Translations under genes and position numbers: made by a program | Notes under the pieces: model-generated | The model's input: only the letters and a program-made list of their open reading frames with translations | Told to the model about the DNA's origin: nothing | The model's database searches: none | Origin: Pseudomonas saxonica | GTDB lineage: Bacteria; Pseudomonadota; Gammaproteobacteria; Pseudomonadales; Pseudomonadaceae | DNA length: 64,000 bases | Direction: 5' to 3' | Assembly (NCBI RefSeq): GCF_007858365.1 | Contig: NZ_VFIO01000002.1 | Location: 310,001 to 374,000 of the forward strand | Shown here: one piece after another, positions 1 to 8,075 of the stretch | How the letters are laid out: each line of letters opens with the position of its first letter | Numbering within the stretch: position 1 is the first letter of the stretch

Positions 1-733
1 CCATATCGATTACCCGCCGGCTGCCACCCGGCGCCTGGTGCAAAGTGCGATTGTGATCGACCTGACCTGCTGGAGCCTGTTCGGCCTGGCCCAAGGCAGT
101 CTGGACCTCAGCAGCGTGCTGCTGCCGCTGGCAGGGGCCATGCTGCCGCTGCTGATGCGCGCCCTGCGCATTCGCCACCCGCTGTGCTACAGCCTGAGTT
201 TTTTCGCGTTGTTGGTGGCGGCCGAACACTACCGCCTCAATGCGCTGATTTTCGGTGTCGGCTATCTGGTCTGCATGGCATGGCTCAAGGTGCCGCTGGT
301 GATGCCGTTAAAGGGTGTGTGGCTTGAACGTGTGCAAACCACACTGGCGATCCCGCTGATCCTGACCTTCGGCATTGTGCAAATCGATGTGCACAGCGCC
401 CTGAACCAGATCAGCCCGCTGCAACTGGCGGCCCTGTTGCTGCTGCCAATGGCCAGCAAGGTGCTGGGCAACTGGGTGGGCTTGAACTGGGCTACACCCT
501 CGTTTGTAGGCGCCAGCCAATGGCGTGAAAGCCTGTTACTGAACATTCGCGGGCTGAGTGAGATCGTCTTCCTCAACCTGCTGTTGCAACAACACCTGAT
601 CAGCCCTGCGCTGTACGTCGCGCTGATGCTGATGAGCCTGATAGCCACGCTGTTACCGGCGCTGGCAGGCATGAGTAAACCCCCTTTGAAGTCTGCCGTA
701 GTACCCGGCAAGGAGCGCCTGTGTCAGGAATAG
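1..733 (+). CDS. CPA2-type cation:proton antiporter, C-terminal part (5' end outside window)
   Basis: The frame is open from base 2 to the TAG at 731-733, so the true start lies before the window; the GTG at 38 is only an internal codon. The roughly 240 visible residues are almost all hydrophobic membrane segments. The end (S-L-L-L-N-I-R-G-L-S-E, then a V-F-L-N-L-L-L helix and I-S-P-A-L-Y) matches the last two helices of CPA2 Na+/H+ exchangers, where an N-T-R-G-L-T-E-L motif is typical. The likely role is inner-membrane cation/proton exchange. It overlaps the next gene by 13 bp and so belongs to the aryl-polyene type operon. It could be a pathway-specific exporter rather than a true antiporter. 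The family call rests on the C-terminal motif only. Confidence 0.65.
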   Translation, partial: HIDYPPAATRRLVQSAIVIDLTCWSLFGLAQGSLDLSSVLLPLAGAMLPLLMRALRIRHPLCYSLSFFALLVAAEHYRLNALIFGVGYLVCMAWLKVPLVMPLKGVWLERVQTTLAIPLILTFGIVQIDVHSALNQISPLQLAALLLLPMASKVLGNWVGLNWATPSFVGASQWRESLLLNIRGLSEIVFLNLLLQQHLISPALYVALMLMSLIATLLPALAGMSKPPLKSAVVPGKERLCQE

Positions 734-1968
734 AAATGGAACGTCGTCAGGTGGTCGTGATTGGTGCAGGGCCCTCGGGCGCCATCGCTTCGGCCTTGCT
801 TAAACGCAACGGCCACGATGTGCTGGTCATTGAGCGCCAGCACTTCCCGCGTTTTTCCATTGGCGAGAGCCTGTTGTCCCATTGCCTCGATTTCGTCGAA
901 GAAGCCGGCATGCTGCCAGCCGTGCAAGCCGCCGGGTTCCAGCTGAAAAACGGCGCAGCCTTCGCGTGGGGCGAGCAGTACAGCGCCTTCGATTTTGGCG
1001 ACACGTTCAGCAACGGCAAGCCCACTACCTTTCAAGTGCAACGCGCCACGTTCGATAAGTTGCTGGCGGATCAGGCAGCCCTGCAAGGGGTAGAAATCCG
1101 CTACGGCGAAAGCGTTATCAGCGCCTGCATTGATGGCGCCCGGCCCCTGCTGGAAATTGAACGCGAAGACGGCAGCCGCTATCGCATCGAAACGACCTTT
1201 ATGCTCGACGCCAGCGGTTATGGGCGTGTGCTGCCGCGCCTGCTTGACCTCGAAGCACCCTCGAACTTCCCGCTACGCAAGGCGGTGTTCACCCACGTCG
1301 AAGACCGCATCGACTGCCCGAGCTTTGATCGCAACAAGATCCTCGTCACCACTCACCCGACCCAACGCGATATCTGGTTCTGGAGCATCCCGTTCAGCAA
1401 CGGGCGCACCTCGGTGGGCGTGGTGGCCGCGGCAGAACACTTTGCCGGGCGCAGTGAGCACCTCGACGACTGCCTGCGCAGTTTTATCAACGAGACCCCC
1501 AGCTTGCAGCGGGTACTGGCCAATGCCGTATGGGACACACCTGCGCGCACGATGGGTGGCTACTCGGCCAACGTCAAAACCCTGCACGGCCCCGGTTTTG
1601 CCCTGTTGGGCAATGCCGCCGAGTTTCTCGACCCCGTGTTTTCCTCGGGTGTGACCATTGCCATGCGCTCGGCCAGCATGGCCGCTGGCGTGTTGCACCG
1701 CCAACTGCAAGGTGAGGCCGTGAACTGGCAAACCGAGTTCGCCGACCCGCTCAAGCGCGGGGTCGACACTTTCCGCTGTTACGTCGAAGGCTGGTACGCC
1801 GGCACTTTTCAGGACGTGATTTACCACCCCGGCAGCTCGCCGCAGATTCGCCGCATGATCAGTTCGATACTGGCAGGGTATGCCTGGGATCAAAACAATC
1901 CCTTTGTCAGTGAACCCAAGCGCCGTCTGCGCATGCTCTCGGACATCTGCGCCACGGAGACCGCATGA
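721..1968 (+). CDS. FAD-dependent halogenase-like oxidoreductase
   Basis: A 415-aa flavoprotein. The Rossmann motif GAGPSG is at residues 15-20, and the P-R-F-S-I-G-E-S stretch at about 43-50 is typical of the halogenase / geranylgeranyl-reductase-like group. Residues 219-224 read W-F-W-S-I-P, which fits the WxWxIP signature of flavin-dependent halogenases. Lys76 lies in an F-Q-L-K-N-G context, roughly where the halogenase catalytic lysine is expected. The GTG at 721 was chosen because AAGGAG at 710-715 sits 5 nt upstream; the in-frame ATG at 736 is the alternative. It is coupled to the antiporter (13-bp overlap) and to the methyltransferase (ATGA). The likely role is halogenation or hydroxylation of the aryl head group of the polyene. 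Similar genes are often annotated only as FAD-dependent oxidoreductase, so the chemistry is not settled. Confidence 0.75.
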   Translation: MSGIEMERRQVVVIGAGPSGAIASALLKRNGHDVLVIERQHFPRFSIGESLLSHCLDFVEEAGMLPAVQAAGFQLKNGAAFAWGEQYSAFDFGDTFSNGKPTTFQVQRATFDKLLADQAALQGVEIRYGESVISACIDGARPLLEIEREDGSRYRIETTFMLDASGYGRVLPRLLDLEAPSNFPLRKAVFTHVEDRIDCPSFDRNKILVTTHPTQRDIWFWSIPFSNGRTSVGVVAAAEHFAGRSEHLDDCLRSFINETPSLQRVLANAVWDTPARTMGGYSANVKTLHGPGFALLGNAAEFLDPVFSSGVTIAMRSASMAAGVLHRQLQGEAVNWQTEFADPLKRGVDTFRCYVEGWYAGTFQDVIYHPGSSPQIRRMISSILAGYAWDQNNPFVSEPKRRLRMLSDICATETA

Positions 1969-2693
1969 AACCTCTGAGCGACACCTACGTTGAAGAAACC
2001 CGTTTCGGCTTTTGGTTTTTACGTAGCCACACTTGGCAACACCACGTACTGCGAGTGGCCATCAACGATCTGCGCAGCCTGTTCAGTCAGCCGCTGCCGA
2101 ACGCGCCGGTGATTCTCGATGCGGGTTGTGGTCAGGGAAAATCGTTCCAGTACCTGCAAAAAACCTTCGCCCCGCAGCGCTTGATCGGTCTTGATGCCGA
2201 CCCGCTGAGCCTGCAAATGAGTCGTGAAGAGGCCGAGCGTCAGGGCATCGACATCGAGCTGATCGGCAGCGATTGCGCCGAGCTGGAGGTACCGGACGCC
2301 AGCGTTGACCTCCTGTTCTGCCACCAGACCTTCCACCATTTGGTGCAGCAGGACAGGGCGCTGGCCGAGTTCTATCGCGTGCTCAAGCCGGGCGGCTATT
2401 TGCTGTTTGCCGAATCCACCGAAGCCTATATCGACACCTGGGTGATTCGCTGGTTGTTCCGCCACCCCATGCACGTGCAAAAAAGCGCAGCGCAGTACCT
2501 TGAAATGATCCGTGATCAGGGCTTTGAATTTGAGGCGCAGAACGTCTCGTACCCGTACCTGTGGTGGAGTCGCTCCAAAGATTTCGGCCTGCTGGAACGC
2601 ACAGGCCTGTTCAAGCCAAAACCGGTCGGCCAGCGCGAAGAAACGCTGGTCAACGTCGTGGCGCGCAAACCTTTAAATGGCCTACCGCAATGA
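1965..2693 (+). CDS. class I SAM-dependent methyltransferase
   Basis: A 242-aa protein with SAM-binding motif I (V-I-L-D-A-G-C-G-Q-G) at about residues 49-58, an acidic residue ending strand 2 (I-G-L-D-A-D) and a motif-IV-like V-D-L-L-F-C-H, followed by the L-K-P-G-G-Y post-motif. This is a complete Rossmann methyltransferase. The ATG overlaps the stop of the flavoprotein gene (ATGA), so translation is coupled. Within an aryl-polyene operon it would methylate the aryl head group or a carboxyl/hydroxyl group of the product. That substrate is inferred from context alone. Confidence 0.8.
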   Translation: MKPLSDTYVEETRFGFWFLRSHTWQHHVLRVAINDLRSLFSQPLPNAPVILDAGCGQGKSFQYLQKTFAPQRLIGLDADPLSLQMSREEAERQGIDIELIGSDCAELEVPDASVDLLFCHQTFHHLVQQDRALAEFYRVLKPGGYLLFAESTEAYIDTWVIRWLFRHPMHVQKSAAQYLEMIRDQGFEFEAQNVSYPYLWWSRSKDFGLLERTGLFKPKPVGQREETLVNVVARKPLNGLPQ

Positions 2694-3280
2694 TGAATAC
2701 GACTCCTGTAGCCGCTGGCGCAGGCTGCGCTGGCGTGCGCCGCAGGCCTGTTGTTCTGAAGGCCCTGCGGGCCTTATCGCAACCTGGCGGCAGCGGCTAC
2801 AGATTTCGCGCTTTGTTAGTGTTCTTTGTAGTTGCCTTGTTCAGCGGCTGCACCAGCCTGCCCTTGCCCAAGCACACGCCCACACTGGCGTTACCGATGC
2901 AATTGCATATCCTGCGCGAGCAGGCTGAACAGCGCCAGGACTGGTTATTGGTGATTCAGCAACAAGACGCCGGACTGCGCTGGTCGTTGATGGACCCGCT
3001 GGGCATTCCGCTGGCGCGTCAGCTGCTGCAAGACGGTCGCTGGCACGCCGACGGCCTGTTGCCACCCAACCCCGAAGCCCGCGAGTTGTTTGCCGCGTTG
3101 TTGTTTGCACTGACGCCGCAGGAACAGCTGAAGGCGAATTATCCACAGGCCAACGCCGAAGCAGACCTGCGGTTTCTGGCGCAGCGCTGGCAGGTGCAGT
3201 ACCAGCAGCCGTCGGTCTTTCGCATTGATATGAAAGGCGACCTGCACTACCGCGTCAGCCCCCTGGAGGTGACGCCATGA
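2690..3280 (+). CDS. DUF3261 outer-membrane lipoprotein of the aryl-polyene operon
   Basis: A 196-aa reading from the ATG at 2690 (ATGATGA overlap with the methyltransferase stop). A hydrophobic stretch A-L-L-V-F-F-V-V-A-L-F-S-G-C ends in a lipobox (F-S-G-C), so the mature protein would be a lipoprotein. The rest matches the DUF3261 pattern found in aryl-polyene clusters, probably acting in trafficking of the lipid-linked polyene with LolA-like partners. The first 45 or so residues before the hydrophobic core are odd and Arg-rich, because a 97-bp palindromic repeat lies in frame between codon 5 and the signal core. Without it the product would begin M-M-N-T-T then R-F-R-A-L-L, a normal lipoprotein signal. 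Translation may instead begin at an internal GTG or TTG. The gene overlaps the ketosynthase gene by 4 bp. Confidence 0.75.
   Translation: MMNTTPVAAGAGCAGVRRRPVVLKALRALSQPGGSGYRFRALLVFFVVALFSGCTSLPLPKHTPTLALPMQLHILREQAEQRQDWLLVIQQQDAGLRWSLMDPLGIPLARQLLQDGRWHADGLLPPNPEARELFAALLFALTPQEQLKANYPQANAEADLRFLAQRWQVQYQQPSVFRIDMKGDLHYRVSPLEVTP
2706..2802. repeat. palindromic intergenic repeat (family A) inserted into the lipoprotein gene
   Basis: The ends are perfect 12-bp inverted repeats (CTGTAGCCGCTG at 2706-2717 and its complement at 2791-2802) around an internal palindromic core. The same family occurs at 53502-53603 and 58300-58399, where it is intergenic. Here it lies inside an open reading frame. 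Confidence 0.85.
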
Positions 3281-4464
3281 CTGCTTATCTAAATGCCTTG
3301 GGAGTGATTTGCTCACTCGGGCGTGGCCCAGACGAAGTGGCGCGCACTCTATTTGCCGGCGACTGCTCGGGCATGCAGCGCGAAAGCGGCTGGGTGCCCG
3401 ACCGCTCGCTCACGGTCGGCGCTGTTAAAGGCAATTTGGCGGCAATTCCAGCTGAACTCCAGCAACAAAAAAGCCGCAATAATCAGTTGCTGCTCGAAGC
3501 TGCCTTGCAGATACGCGACGACATCGACCACGCCATTGAGCGCTACGGCCGTGAACGTATCGCCGTTGTCCTGGGCACCAGCACCTCGGGCATTGATGAA
3601 GCCAGCCGCGGTATTGCCCATTACTTGCAGGCACAGCAGTTCCCGGCAGAATACGATTATCAACAACAAGAACTCAGCGCCCCAGCCACTTTTCTCGCGG
3701 ACTGGCTGAACATTGGCGGCCCCGCCTATGTCATTTCCACCGCCTGCACCTCCAGCGCCCGCGCACTGATGAGCGCTCAACGCCTGCTTGACCTGAACCT
3801 GTGCGACGCAGTGCTGTGCGGCGGCGTCGACAGCTTGTGCGGGCTGACGCTCAACGGGTTTAGCGCACTGGACGCGGTGAGCGATGAACGCTGCAAGCCG
3901 TTTTCAGTTAACCGCCAGGGCATCAACATTGGCGAAGCGGCGGCGTTGTTCATCATGAGCAAACACCCTGCGGGCACTCAGACCATCGCCCTGCTCGGGG
4001 CAGGTGCCAGCAGCGATGCACACCACATTTCCGCCCCTGAACCCAGCGGACGCGGCGCGGCTCAAGCCATGCACAAAGCGTTGAAACGGGCCGGTTTACA
4101 GCCCGAAAACATCGGCTACCTGAACCTGCATGGCACCGCCACCCAGCACAACGATGCGATGGAAAGCCACGCGGTCGCGCAGGTCTTCCCTTTGGGCGTA
4201 CCGTGCTCATCGACCAAGCCCATGACCGGCCACACCCTGGGTGCGGCCGGTGCTCTGGAAGCGGCGTTTTGCTGGCTGAGCCTGACCCATGACAATGCAT
4301 TGGCACCGCACCTGTGGGATGGCCAGCCCGACCCGGCCTTGCCCGCGTTGCAGTGGGTAATACCCGGCCAAACCCTCGCCGCCTCGCCACAACGCTGCCT
4401 GATGAGCAACTCGTTTGCCTTCGGCGGCAATAACGTCAGCCTGATTATTGGAGACGCTCCATGA
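3277..4464 (+). CDS. apeO: beta-ketoacyl-ACP synthase, aryl-polyene type (ApeO-like)
   Basis: A 395-aa thiolase-fold condensing enzyme with the complete Cys-His-His triad: Cys157 (S-T-A-C-T-S-S), His285 (L-H-G-T-A-T) and His319 (G-H-T-L-G-A-A-G). It should therefore catalyse decarboxylative condensation with malonyl-ACP. The order ketosynthase / dehydratase / ketoreductase / ketosynthase is that of apeO-P-Q-R in aryl-polyene clusters of Proteobacteria, where ApeO is the elongating ketosynthase paired with a chain-length-factor-like partner. That partner would lie upstream of the window. The ATG overlaps the lipoprotein stop (ATGA). The symbol is assigned by order and family from memory. Confidence 0.8.
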   Translation: MTAYLNALGVICSLGRGPDEVARTLFAGDCSGMQRESGWVPDRSLTVGAVKGNLAAIPAELQQQKSRNNQLLLEAALQIRDDIDHAIERYGRERIAVVLGTSTSGIDEASRGIAHYLQAQQFPAEYDYQQQELSAPATFLADWLNIGGPAYVISTACTSSARALMSAQRLLDLNLCDAVLCGGVDSLCGLTLNGFSALDAVSDERCKPFSVNRQGINIGEAAALFIMSKHPAGTQTIALLGAGASSDAHHISAPEPSGRGAAQAMHKALKRAGLQPENIGYLNLHGTATQHNDAMESHAVAQVFPLGVPCSSTKPMTGHTLGAAGALEAAFCWLSLTHDNALAPHLWDGQPDPALPALQWVIPGQTLAASPQRCLMSNSFAFGGNNVSLIIGDAP

Positions 4465-4928
4465 CGGATTGGCCGCTCGCCGAACTGCTGCCCCACGCTG
4501 GCGACATGATCCTTATCGATCAGGTGCTGGCGTTTGATGAAGAACAAATTGAAACCCGTCTCACGGTGCAGGGCGGTGGTCTCTTCAACCGCGAAGACGG
4601 CAGCCTGCCCGCTTGGGTGGGCGTCGAACTGATGGCACAAAGTGTTGCCGCCTTTGCGGGTTGCCATGCCCGCGTGCAAGGCAATGAAGTGGTACTGGGG
4701 TTTTTGCTCGGTACCCGCAAATTTGAATGCAACGTCGAACACTTCCCGCTGGGTGCCGAGTTGCGTATCCATGCGCAGCGCTCGCTCGAAGACGACAACG
4801 GCATGGGCGTGTTCGAATGCCACCTCACCGGCCCCGGCATCCATGCCAGCGCCCGCCTGAACGTGTTTCGACCGCCTCAGCCTGAACAGTACCTGACTCA
4901 AACAACCGAGGAGACCCGCCATGACTGA
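4461..4928 (+). CDS. apeP: hotdog-fold 3-hydroxyacyl-ACP dehydratase (ApeP-like)
   Basis: A 155-aa single hotdog domain resembling FabA/FabZ-type proteins. It opens with L-L-P-H-A-G-D-M-I-L-I-D, where the His-containing loop matches the FabZ active-site region, and continues with a W-V-G-V-E-L-M-A-Q-S-V-A-A helix typical of the fold. In aryl-polyene synthesis ApeP works with a second dehydratase (ApeI) to introduce each double bond. It overlaps apeO by 4 bp (ATGA) and apeQ by 8 bp. Confidence 0.75.
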   Translation: MTDWPLAELLPHAGDMILIDQVLAFDEEQIETRLTVQGGGLFNREDGSLPAWVGVELMAQSVAAFAGCHARVQGNEVVLGFLLGTRKFECNVEHFPLGAELRIHAQRSLEDDNGMGVFECHLTGPGIHASARLNVFRPPQPEQYLTQTTEETRHD

Positions 4929-5649
4929 GTCCATTTTGGTCACAGGCTCAAGCCGTGGCATTGGCCGCGCTATCGCTTTGCGCCTGGCACAGGCCGGTTT
5001 TGATCTGGTGCTGCATTGCCGCAGTGGCCGCCGCGAAGCCGACGCGGTCATGGCCGAGGTTCACGCCTTGGGCCGCAAGGCTCGTGTCTTGCAGTTCGAT
5101 GTGTCGCAGCGCGACGAATGCAAAGCCATTCTTGAGGCCGACGTAGAACAGCACGGTGCTTATTACGGCGTGGTGCTCAATGCCGGACTGACCCGCGACG
5201 GCGCTTTCCCGGCGCTGAGCGAAGACGACTGGGACGTGGTGATGCGCACCAACCTCGACGGTTTTTACAACGTGCTGCACCCGGTGATGATGCCGATGAT
5301 TCGGCGTCGCGCCGCCGGGCGCATCGTGTGCATAACCTCGGTCTCGGGCCTGATCGGTAATCGCGGCCAGGTGAACTACAGCGCTTCCAAAGCGGGCTTG
5401 ATCGGCGCAGCCAAAGCCTTGGCCATCGAACTGGGCAAACGCAAAATCACCGTCAACTGCGTCGCCCCGGGGTTGATCGACACCGCGATGCTCGACGAAA
5501 ACGTTCCCATAGACGACCTGATGAAAATGATCCCGGCTCAACGCATGGGCACCCCGGAAGAAGTCGCCGGGGCCGTTAACTTTTTAATGTCTGCCGAAGC
5601 TGGCTACATCACCCGTCAGGTACTGGCCGTAAACGGAGGGCTGTGTTGA
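4921..5649 (+). CDS. apeQ: 3-ketoacyl-ACP reductase, SDR family (ApeQ/FabG-like)
   Basis: A 242-aa short-chain dehydrogenase/reductase. It has the N-terminal T-G-S-S-R-G-I-G nucleotide-binding motif (residues 8-15), an N-A-G motif, the catalytic Y-S-A-S-K tetrad segment and the V-N-C-V-A-P-G-L-I-D-T loop of FabG-type reductases. It should reduce 3-ketoacyl-ACP with NADPH in each elongation round of the polyene. The ATG at 4921 lies 8 bp inside apeP, and the stop overlaps the ATG of the next ketosynthase (TGATG), so the four enzymes are translationally coupled. It is distinct from housekeeping FabG by its place in this operon. Confidence 0.85.
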   Translation: MTESILVTGSSRGIGRAIALRLAQAGFDLVLHCRSGRREADAVMAEVHALGRKARVLQFDVSQRDECKAILEADVEQHGAYYGVVLNAGLTRDGAFPALSEDDWDVVMRTNLDGFYNVLHPVMMPMIRRRAAGRIVCITSVSGLIGNRGQVNYSASKAGLIGAAKALAIELGKRKITVNCVAPGLIDTAMLDENVPIDDLMKMIPAQRMGTPEEVAGAVNFLMSAEAGYITRQVLAVNGGLC

Positions 5650-6875
5650 TGAAGCGCGTTGTCGTCACCGGCATGGCCGGCATTACCTCGCTGGGCAGTG
5701 ACTGGGCCAGCATCGAAGCGCACTTTGTGGCCGGGCGCAGCGGCATCCGGCGCATGGACGAGTGGGATCGCTTCACCGAACTCAACACGCGACTGGCCGG
5801 CCCGATCGATGATTTCGTCGTGCCCAAACACTGGACCCGCAAGCAACTGCGCAGCATGGGCCGGGTGTCGAGGTTGGCCGTGGGCGCCGCGGAGCAAGCC
5901 TTGCAGGATGCCGGCTTGCTCGGCAACCCGATCATCCGCGATGGCCGCATGGGTGTGGCCTGCGGCTCATCCACGGGTAGCACCGACGAAATCAAAGCCT
6001 TTGGCAATATGCTGCTTAACTCGGTGGCCGATGGCCTTAACGCCAACAGTTACGTGCGCATGATGCCGCACACCACCGCCGCCAATATCAGCATCTTTTT
6101 TGGCCTGACCGGGCGTTTGATCCCTACATCCAGCGCATGCACCAGCGGCAGCCAGGGCATTGGTTACGCGTACGAAGCCATCAAATTCGGGCGTTTGCCC
6201 CTGATGCTTGCCGGTGGTGCAGAAGAACTGTGCCCCACCGAAGCGATGGTGTTTGACGCGCTCTACGCCACCAGCCTGAAAAACGACGCCCCGCACACCA
6301 GCCCACGCCCCTATGACCTGGGCCGTGACGGTCTGGTGATTGGTGAAGGCGGCGGCATGTTAGTGCTTGAAGAACTGGAACATGCACTGGACCGAGGAGC
6401 GCACATCCACGCTGAAATCGTCGGCTTTGGCAGCAACGCCGACGGCCAGCACACCACCCGCCCCGAGGTCAGCACCATGCGCCGGGCCATGGAGTTGGCG
6501 CTGGAAGACGCGGGTCTTGGCCCGCAGGCCATCGGCTATGTGAACGGCCACGGTACGGCGACCGAACAAGGCGACATTGCCGAGACACTGGCCACCAGCG
6601 AGTTGTTTGGCAAAGACATGCCCATCAGTTCGCAGAAAAGCTTTCTGGGCCACACGCTGGGGGCCTGTGGTGCGCTGGAGTCGTGGTTCAGCATCGAAAT
6701 GATGAACCGTGACCGCTACGTGCCGACCCTCAACCTCGATGAGGTCGATCCCCGCTGCGGCGAACTGGACTACCTGCGTGGCGAGTTCCGGGTGATGCAC
6801 AACGATTACGTGATGAACAACAACTTTGCCTTTGGCGGGGTCAACACGTCGTTGATCTTCCGTCGCTGGTCGTGA
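5649..6875 (+). CDS. apeR: beta-ketoacyl-ACP synthase II-type (ApeR-like)
   Basis: A 408-aa FabF-like condensing enzyme. The active-site Cys is at about residue 164 (S-S-A-C-T-S-G-S), with His residues in N-G-H-G-T-A-T and L-G-H-T-L-G-A-C-G, so it is catalytically complete. The ATG at 5649 overlaps the apeQ stop (TGATG); the GTG at 5643 is an in-frame alternative. In aryl-polyene clusters ApeR acts as a second, homodimeric ketosynthase, probably at an initiation or separate elongation step. It is the last biosynthetic gene of the operon and is followed 53 bp later by a small exported protein. Confidence 0.8.
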   Translation: MKRVVVTGMAGITSLGSDWASIEAHFVAGRSGIRRMDEWDRFTELNTRLAGPIDDFVVPKHWTRKQLRSMGRVSRLAVGAAEQALQDAGLLGNPIIRDGRMGVACGSSTGSTDEIKAFGNMLLNSVADGLNANSYVRMMPHTTAANISIFFGLTGRLIPTSSACTSGSQGIGYAYEAIKFGRLPLMLAGGAEELCPTEAMVFDALYATSLKNDAPHTSPRPYDLGRDGLVIGEGGGMLVLEELEHALDRGAHIHAEIVGFGSNADGQHTTRPEVSTMRRAMELALEDAGLGPQAIGYVNGHGTATEQGDIAETLATSELFGKDMPISSQKSFLGHTLGACGALESWFSIEMMNRDRYVPTLNLDEVDPRCGELDYLRGEFRVMHNDYVMNNNFAFGGVNTSLIFRRWS

Positions 6876-6928
6876 TTGACCGTTTAACCCTAACAACGCT
6901 GTTCTTACCCAACGTCAAGGAGACAACA

Positions 6929-7375
6929 ATGCAATTCAAGACACTGGCAACTGCCACCGCATTGCTACTGGGCACCCTGCCTGCCATTAGTCAGGCGCGC
7001 GACACGGCGCTATTTTTACCTTTTGATCAGGTTGTGACCGAAGCCATCAGCACCGGCAAGATCGATGGCAGCGTCAAATTTTACTTGGCGGGCAACACGC
7101 CAGCGGGCAAAGCCAGCGTCGTCACACCGGGGGTGGTGACCAACAAAAAAACCAATGCCTTTAACAAAACCGATTATCAAGCCTGCTCTTGGGCGTTGCA
7201 GTCAGCGTTGATCACACTGCATCAAGCGGCGAAAAACGTCGGCGCAAATGCAGTCACTGACATCGCCAGTTACTACAAAAAGAACGAACGCAAAGATCCG
7301 AAAACCTACGAATGTCATGCCGGCGCAGTCATTGCCGGGGTGGCACTGAAAGGTAACCTGGCGAAGGTGGATTGA
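6929..7375 (+). CDS. small exported conserved protein (family often mislabelled 'excinuclease ATPase subunit')
   Basis: A 148-aa protein with a signal peptide ending near A-I-S-Q-A-R-D. AAGGAG lies 8 nt before the ATG at 6929; an upstream in-frame extension to 6872 would run through the apeR stop and is not used. The mature protein has a D-G-S-V-K-F-Y segment, N-K-K-T-N-A-F-N-K, two Cys residues (A-C-S-W and Y-E-C-H-A-G) and G-A-N-A-V-T-D-I, a pattern I recognise in small periplasmic proteins that databases wrongly call excinuclease subunits. It has no nuclease or ATPase motif. The function is unknown. The position suggests co-transcription with the aryl-polyene genes; a hairpin terminator follows. 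Confidence 0.7.
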   Translation: MQFKTLATATALLLGTLPAISQARDTALFLPFDQVVTEAISTGKIDGSVKFYLAGNTPAGKASVVTPGVVTNKKTNAFNKTDYQACSWALQSALITLHQAAKNVGANAVTDIASYYKKNERKDPKTYECHAGAVIAGVALKGNLAKVD

Positions 7376-7403
7376 GAAAAACCTGTTAGTGCAGAAACGA
7401 CAA

Positions 7404-7425
7404 AGGCGCCTTTCGGCGCCTCATT
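7404..7425 (+). terminator. hairpin terminator of the aryl-polyene operon
   Basis: AGGCGCC, loop TTTC, GGCGCCT (7404-7421), 29 bp after the small exported protein gene. The T-tract is poor (CATTCA), so termination may be weak or use a factor. Confidence 0.6.
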
Positions 7426-7593
7426 CACAAACAGACTGGCTTGTCATCGCACTGTGTCTGTCCGGCTCTGCGATGGCTGGTTGCCCAGGATCCTCAGAGT
7501 CTCACAAGCCCCTTTCGGGAACGAGGCGAGTATCGCGCTGAGCCTAATTTTAGGCAACCGCCTATTTGCCCGCTCATCGTTTTTTCCGGTGCC

Positions 7594-7977
7594 TCACAAC
7601 CCCAATGCGCACCGTACAGCGGCTTTGATGGCTATGAACTCATGTGTTTCAAGTTGTGAAACCATATAAATACGACGACCTTGCCTGTCACGCGTTTTTA
7701 TCCGGTCCAGTCGAGACAAGCTAACGGTGGCCACCATGTCACATTTTGCCCAGCAGACAGGGCTCGCTCCCTGCAAATGACTTTGCAACTGAAGATGATG
7801 GTCCAACATGTATTGTGGCTCGGTGGTGCTTAAGGGAATGACCGTTACCAATTGACGATTGGTGCGGTGTTTACGCACGACCACAACGGGCCGAACCTTG
7901 ATCATTTCCGGCACTTCGTAGCCCCTGAAATCACAAATAAGCACAGTGCCTTCTTTCGGCTGATAGAGGAGGGACAT
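7594..7977 (-). CDS. PemK/MazF-family toxin-like protein, no adjacent antitoxin
   Basis: A 127-aa protein. Its start (G-T-V-L-I-C-D-F then K-V-R-P-V-V-V-V-R), the central V-T-V-I-P-L-S-T-T and the later V-A-T-V-S-L-S-R-L-D match the beta-barrel core of PemK/MazF ribonuclease toxins, in which K-x-R-P-x-V is the hallmark. Toxins of this class cleave mRNA at short sequences. No antitoxin-like ORF lies on either side on the same strand: the apeR operon side is convergent, and the upstream side (7978-8391) holds only a structured RNA. No clear Shine-Dalgarno precedes the ATG. It may be a solitary regulator, be neutralised by a distant antitoxin, or be inactive. Confidence 0.7.
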   Translation of the reverse strand: MSLLYQPKEGTVLICDFRGYEVPEMIKVRPVVVVRKHRTNRQLVTVIPLSTTEPQYMLDHHLQLQSHLQGASPVCWAKCDMVATVSLSRLDRIKTRDRQGRRIYMVSQLETHEFIAIKAAVRCALGL

Positions 7978-8075
7978 TGGCTGAACCCGAAAAAAGAAGC
8001 GATTTTGCGCAGCTTTACTTTCAACATTCCAAGCCCGTTGTATGACGGCAAATGTCCTGTTTTATCACTCGGTAA

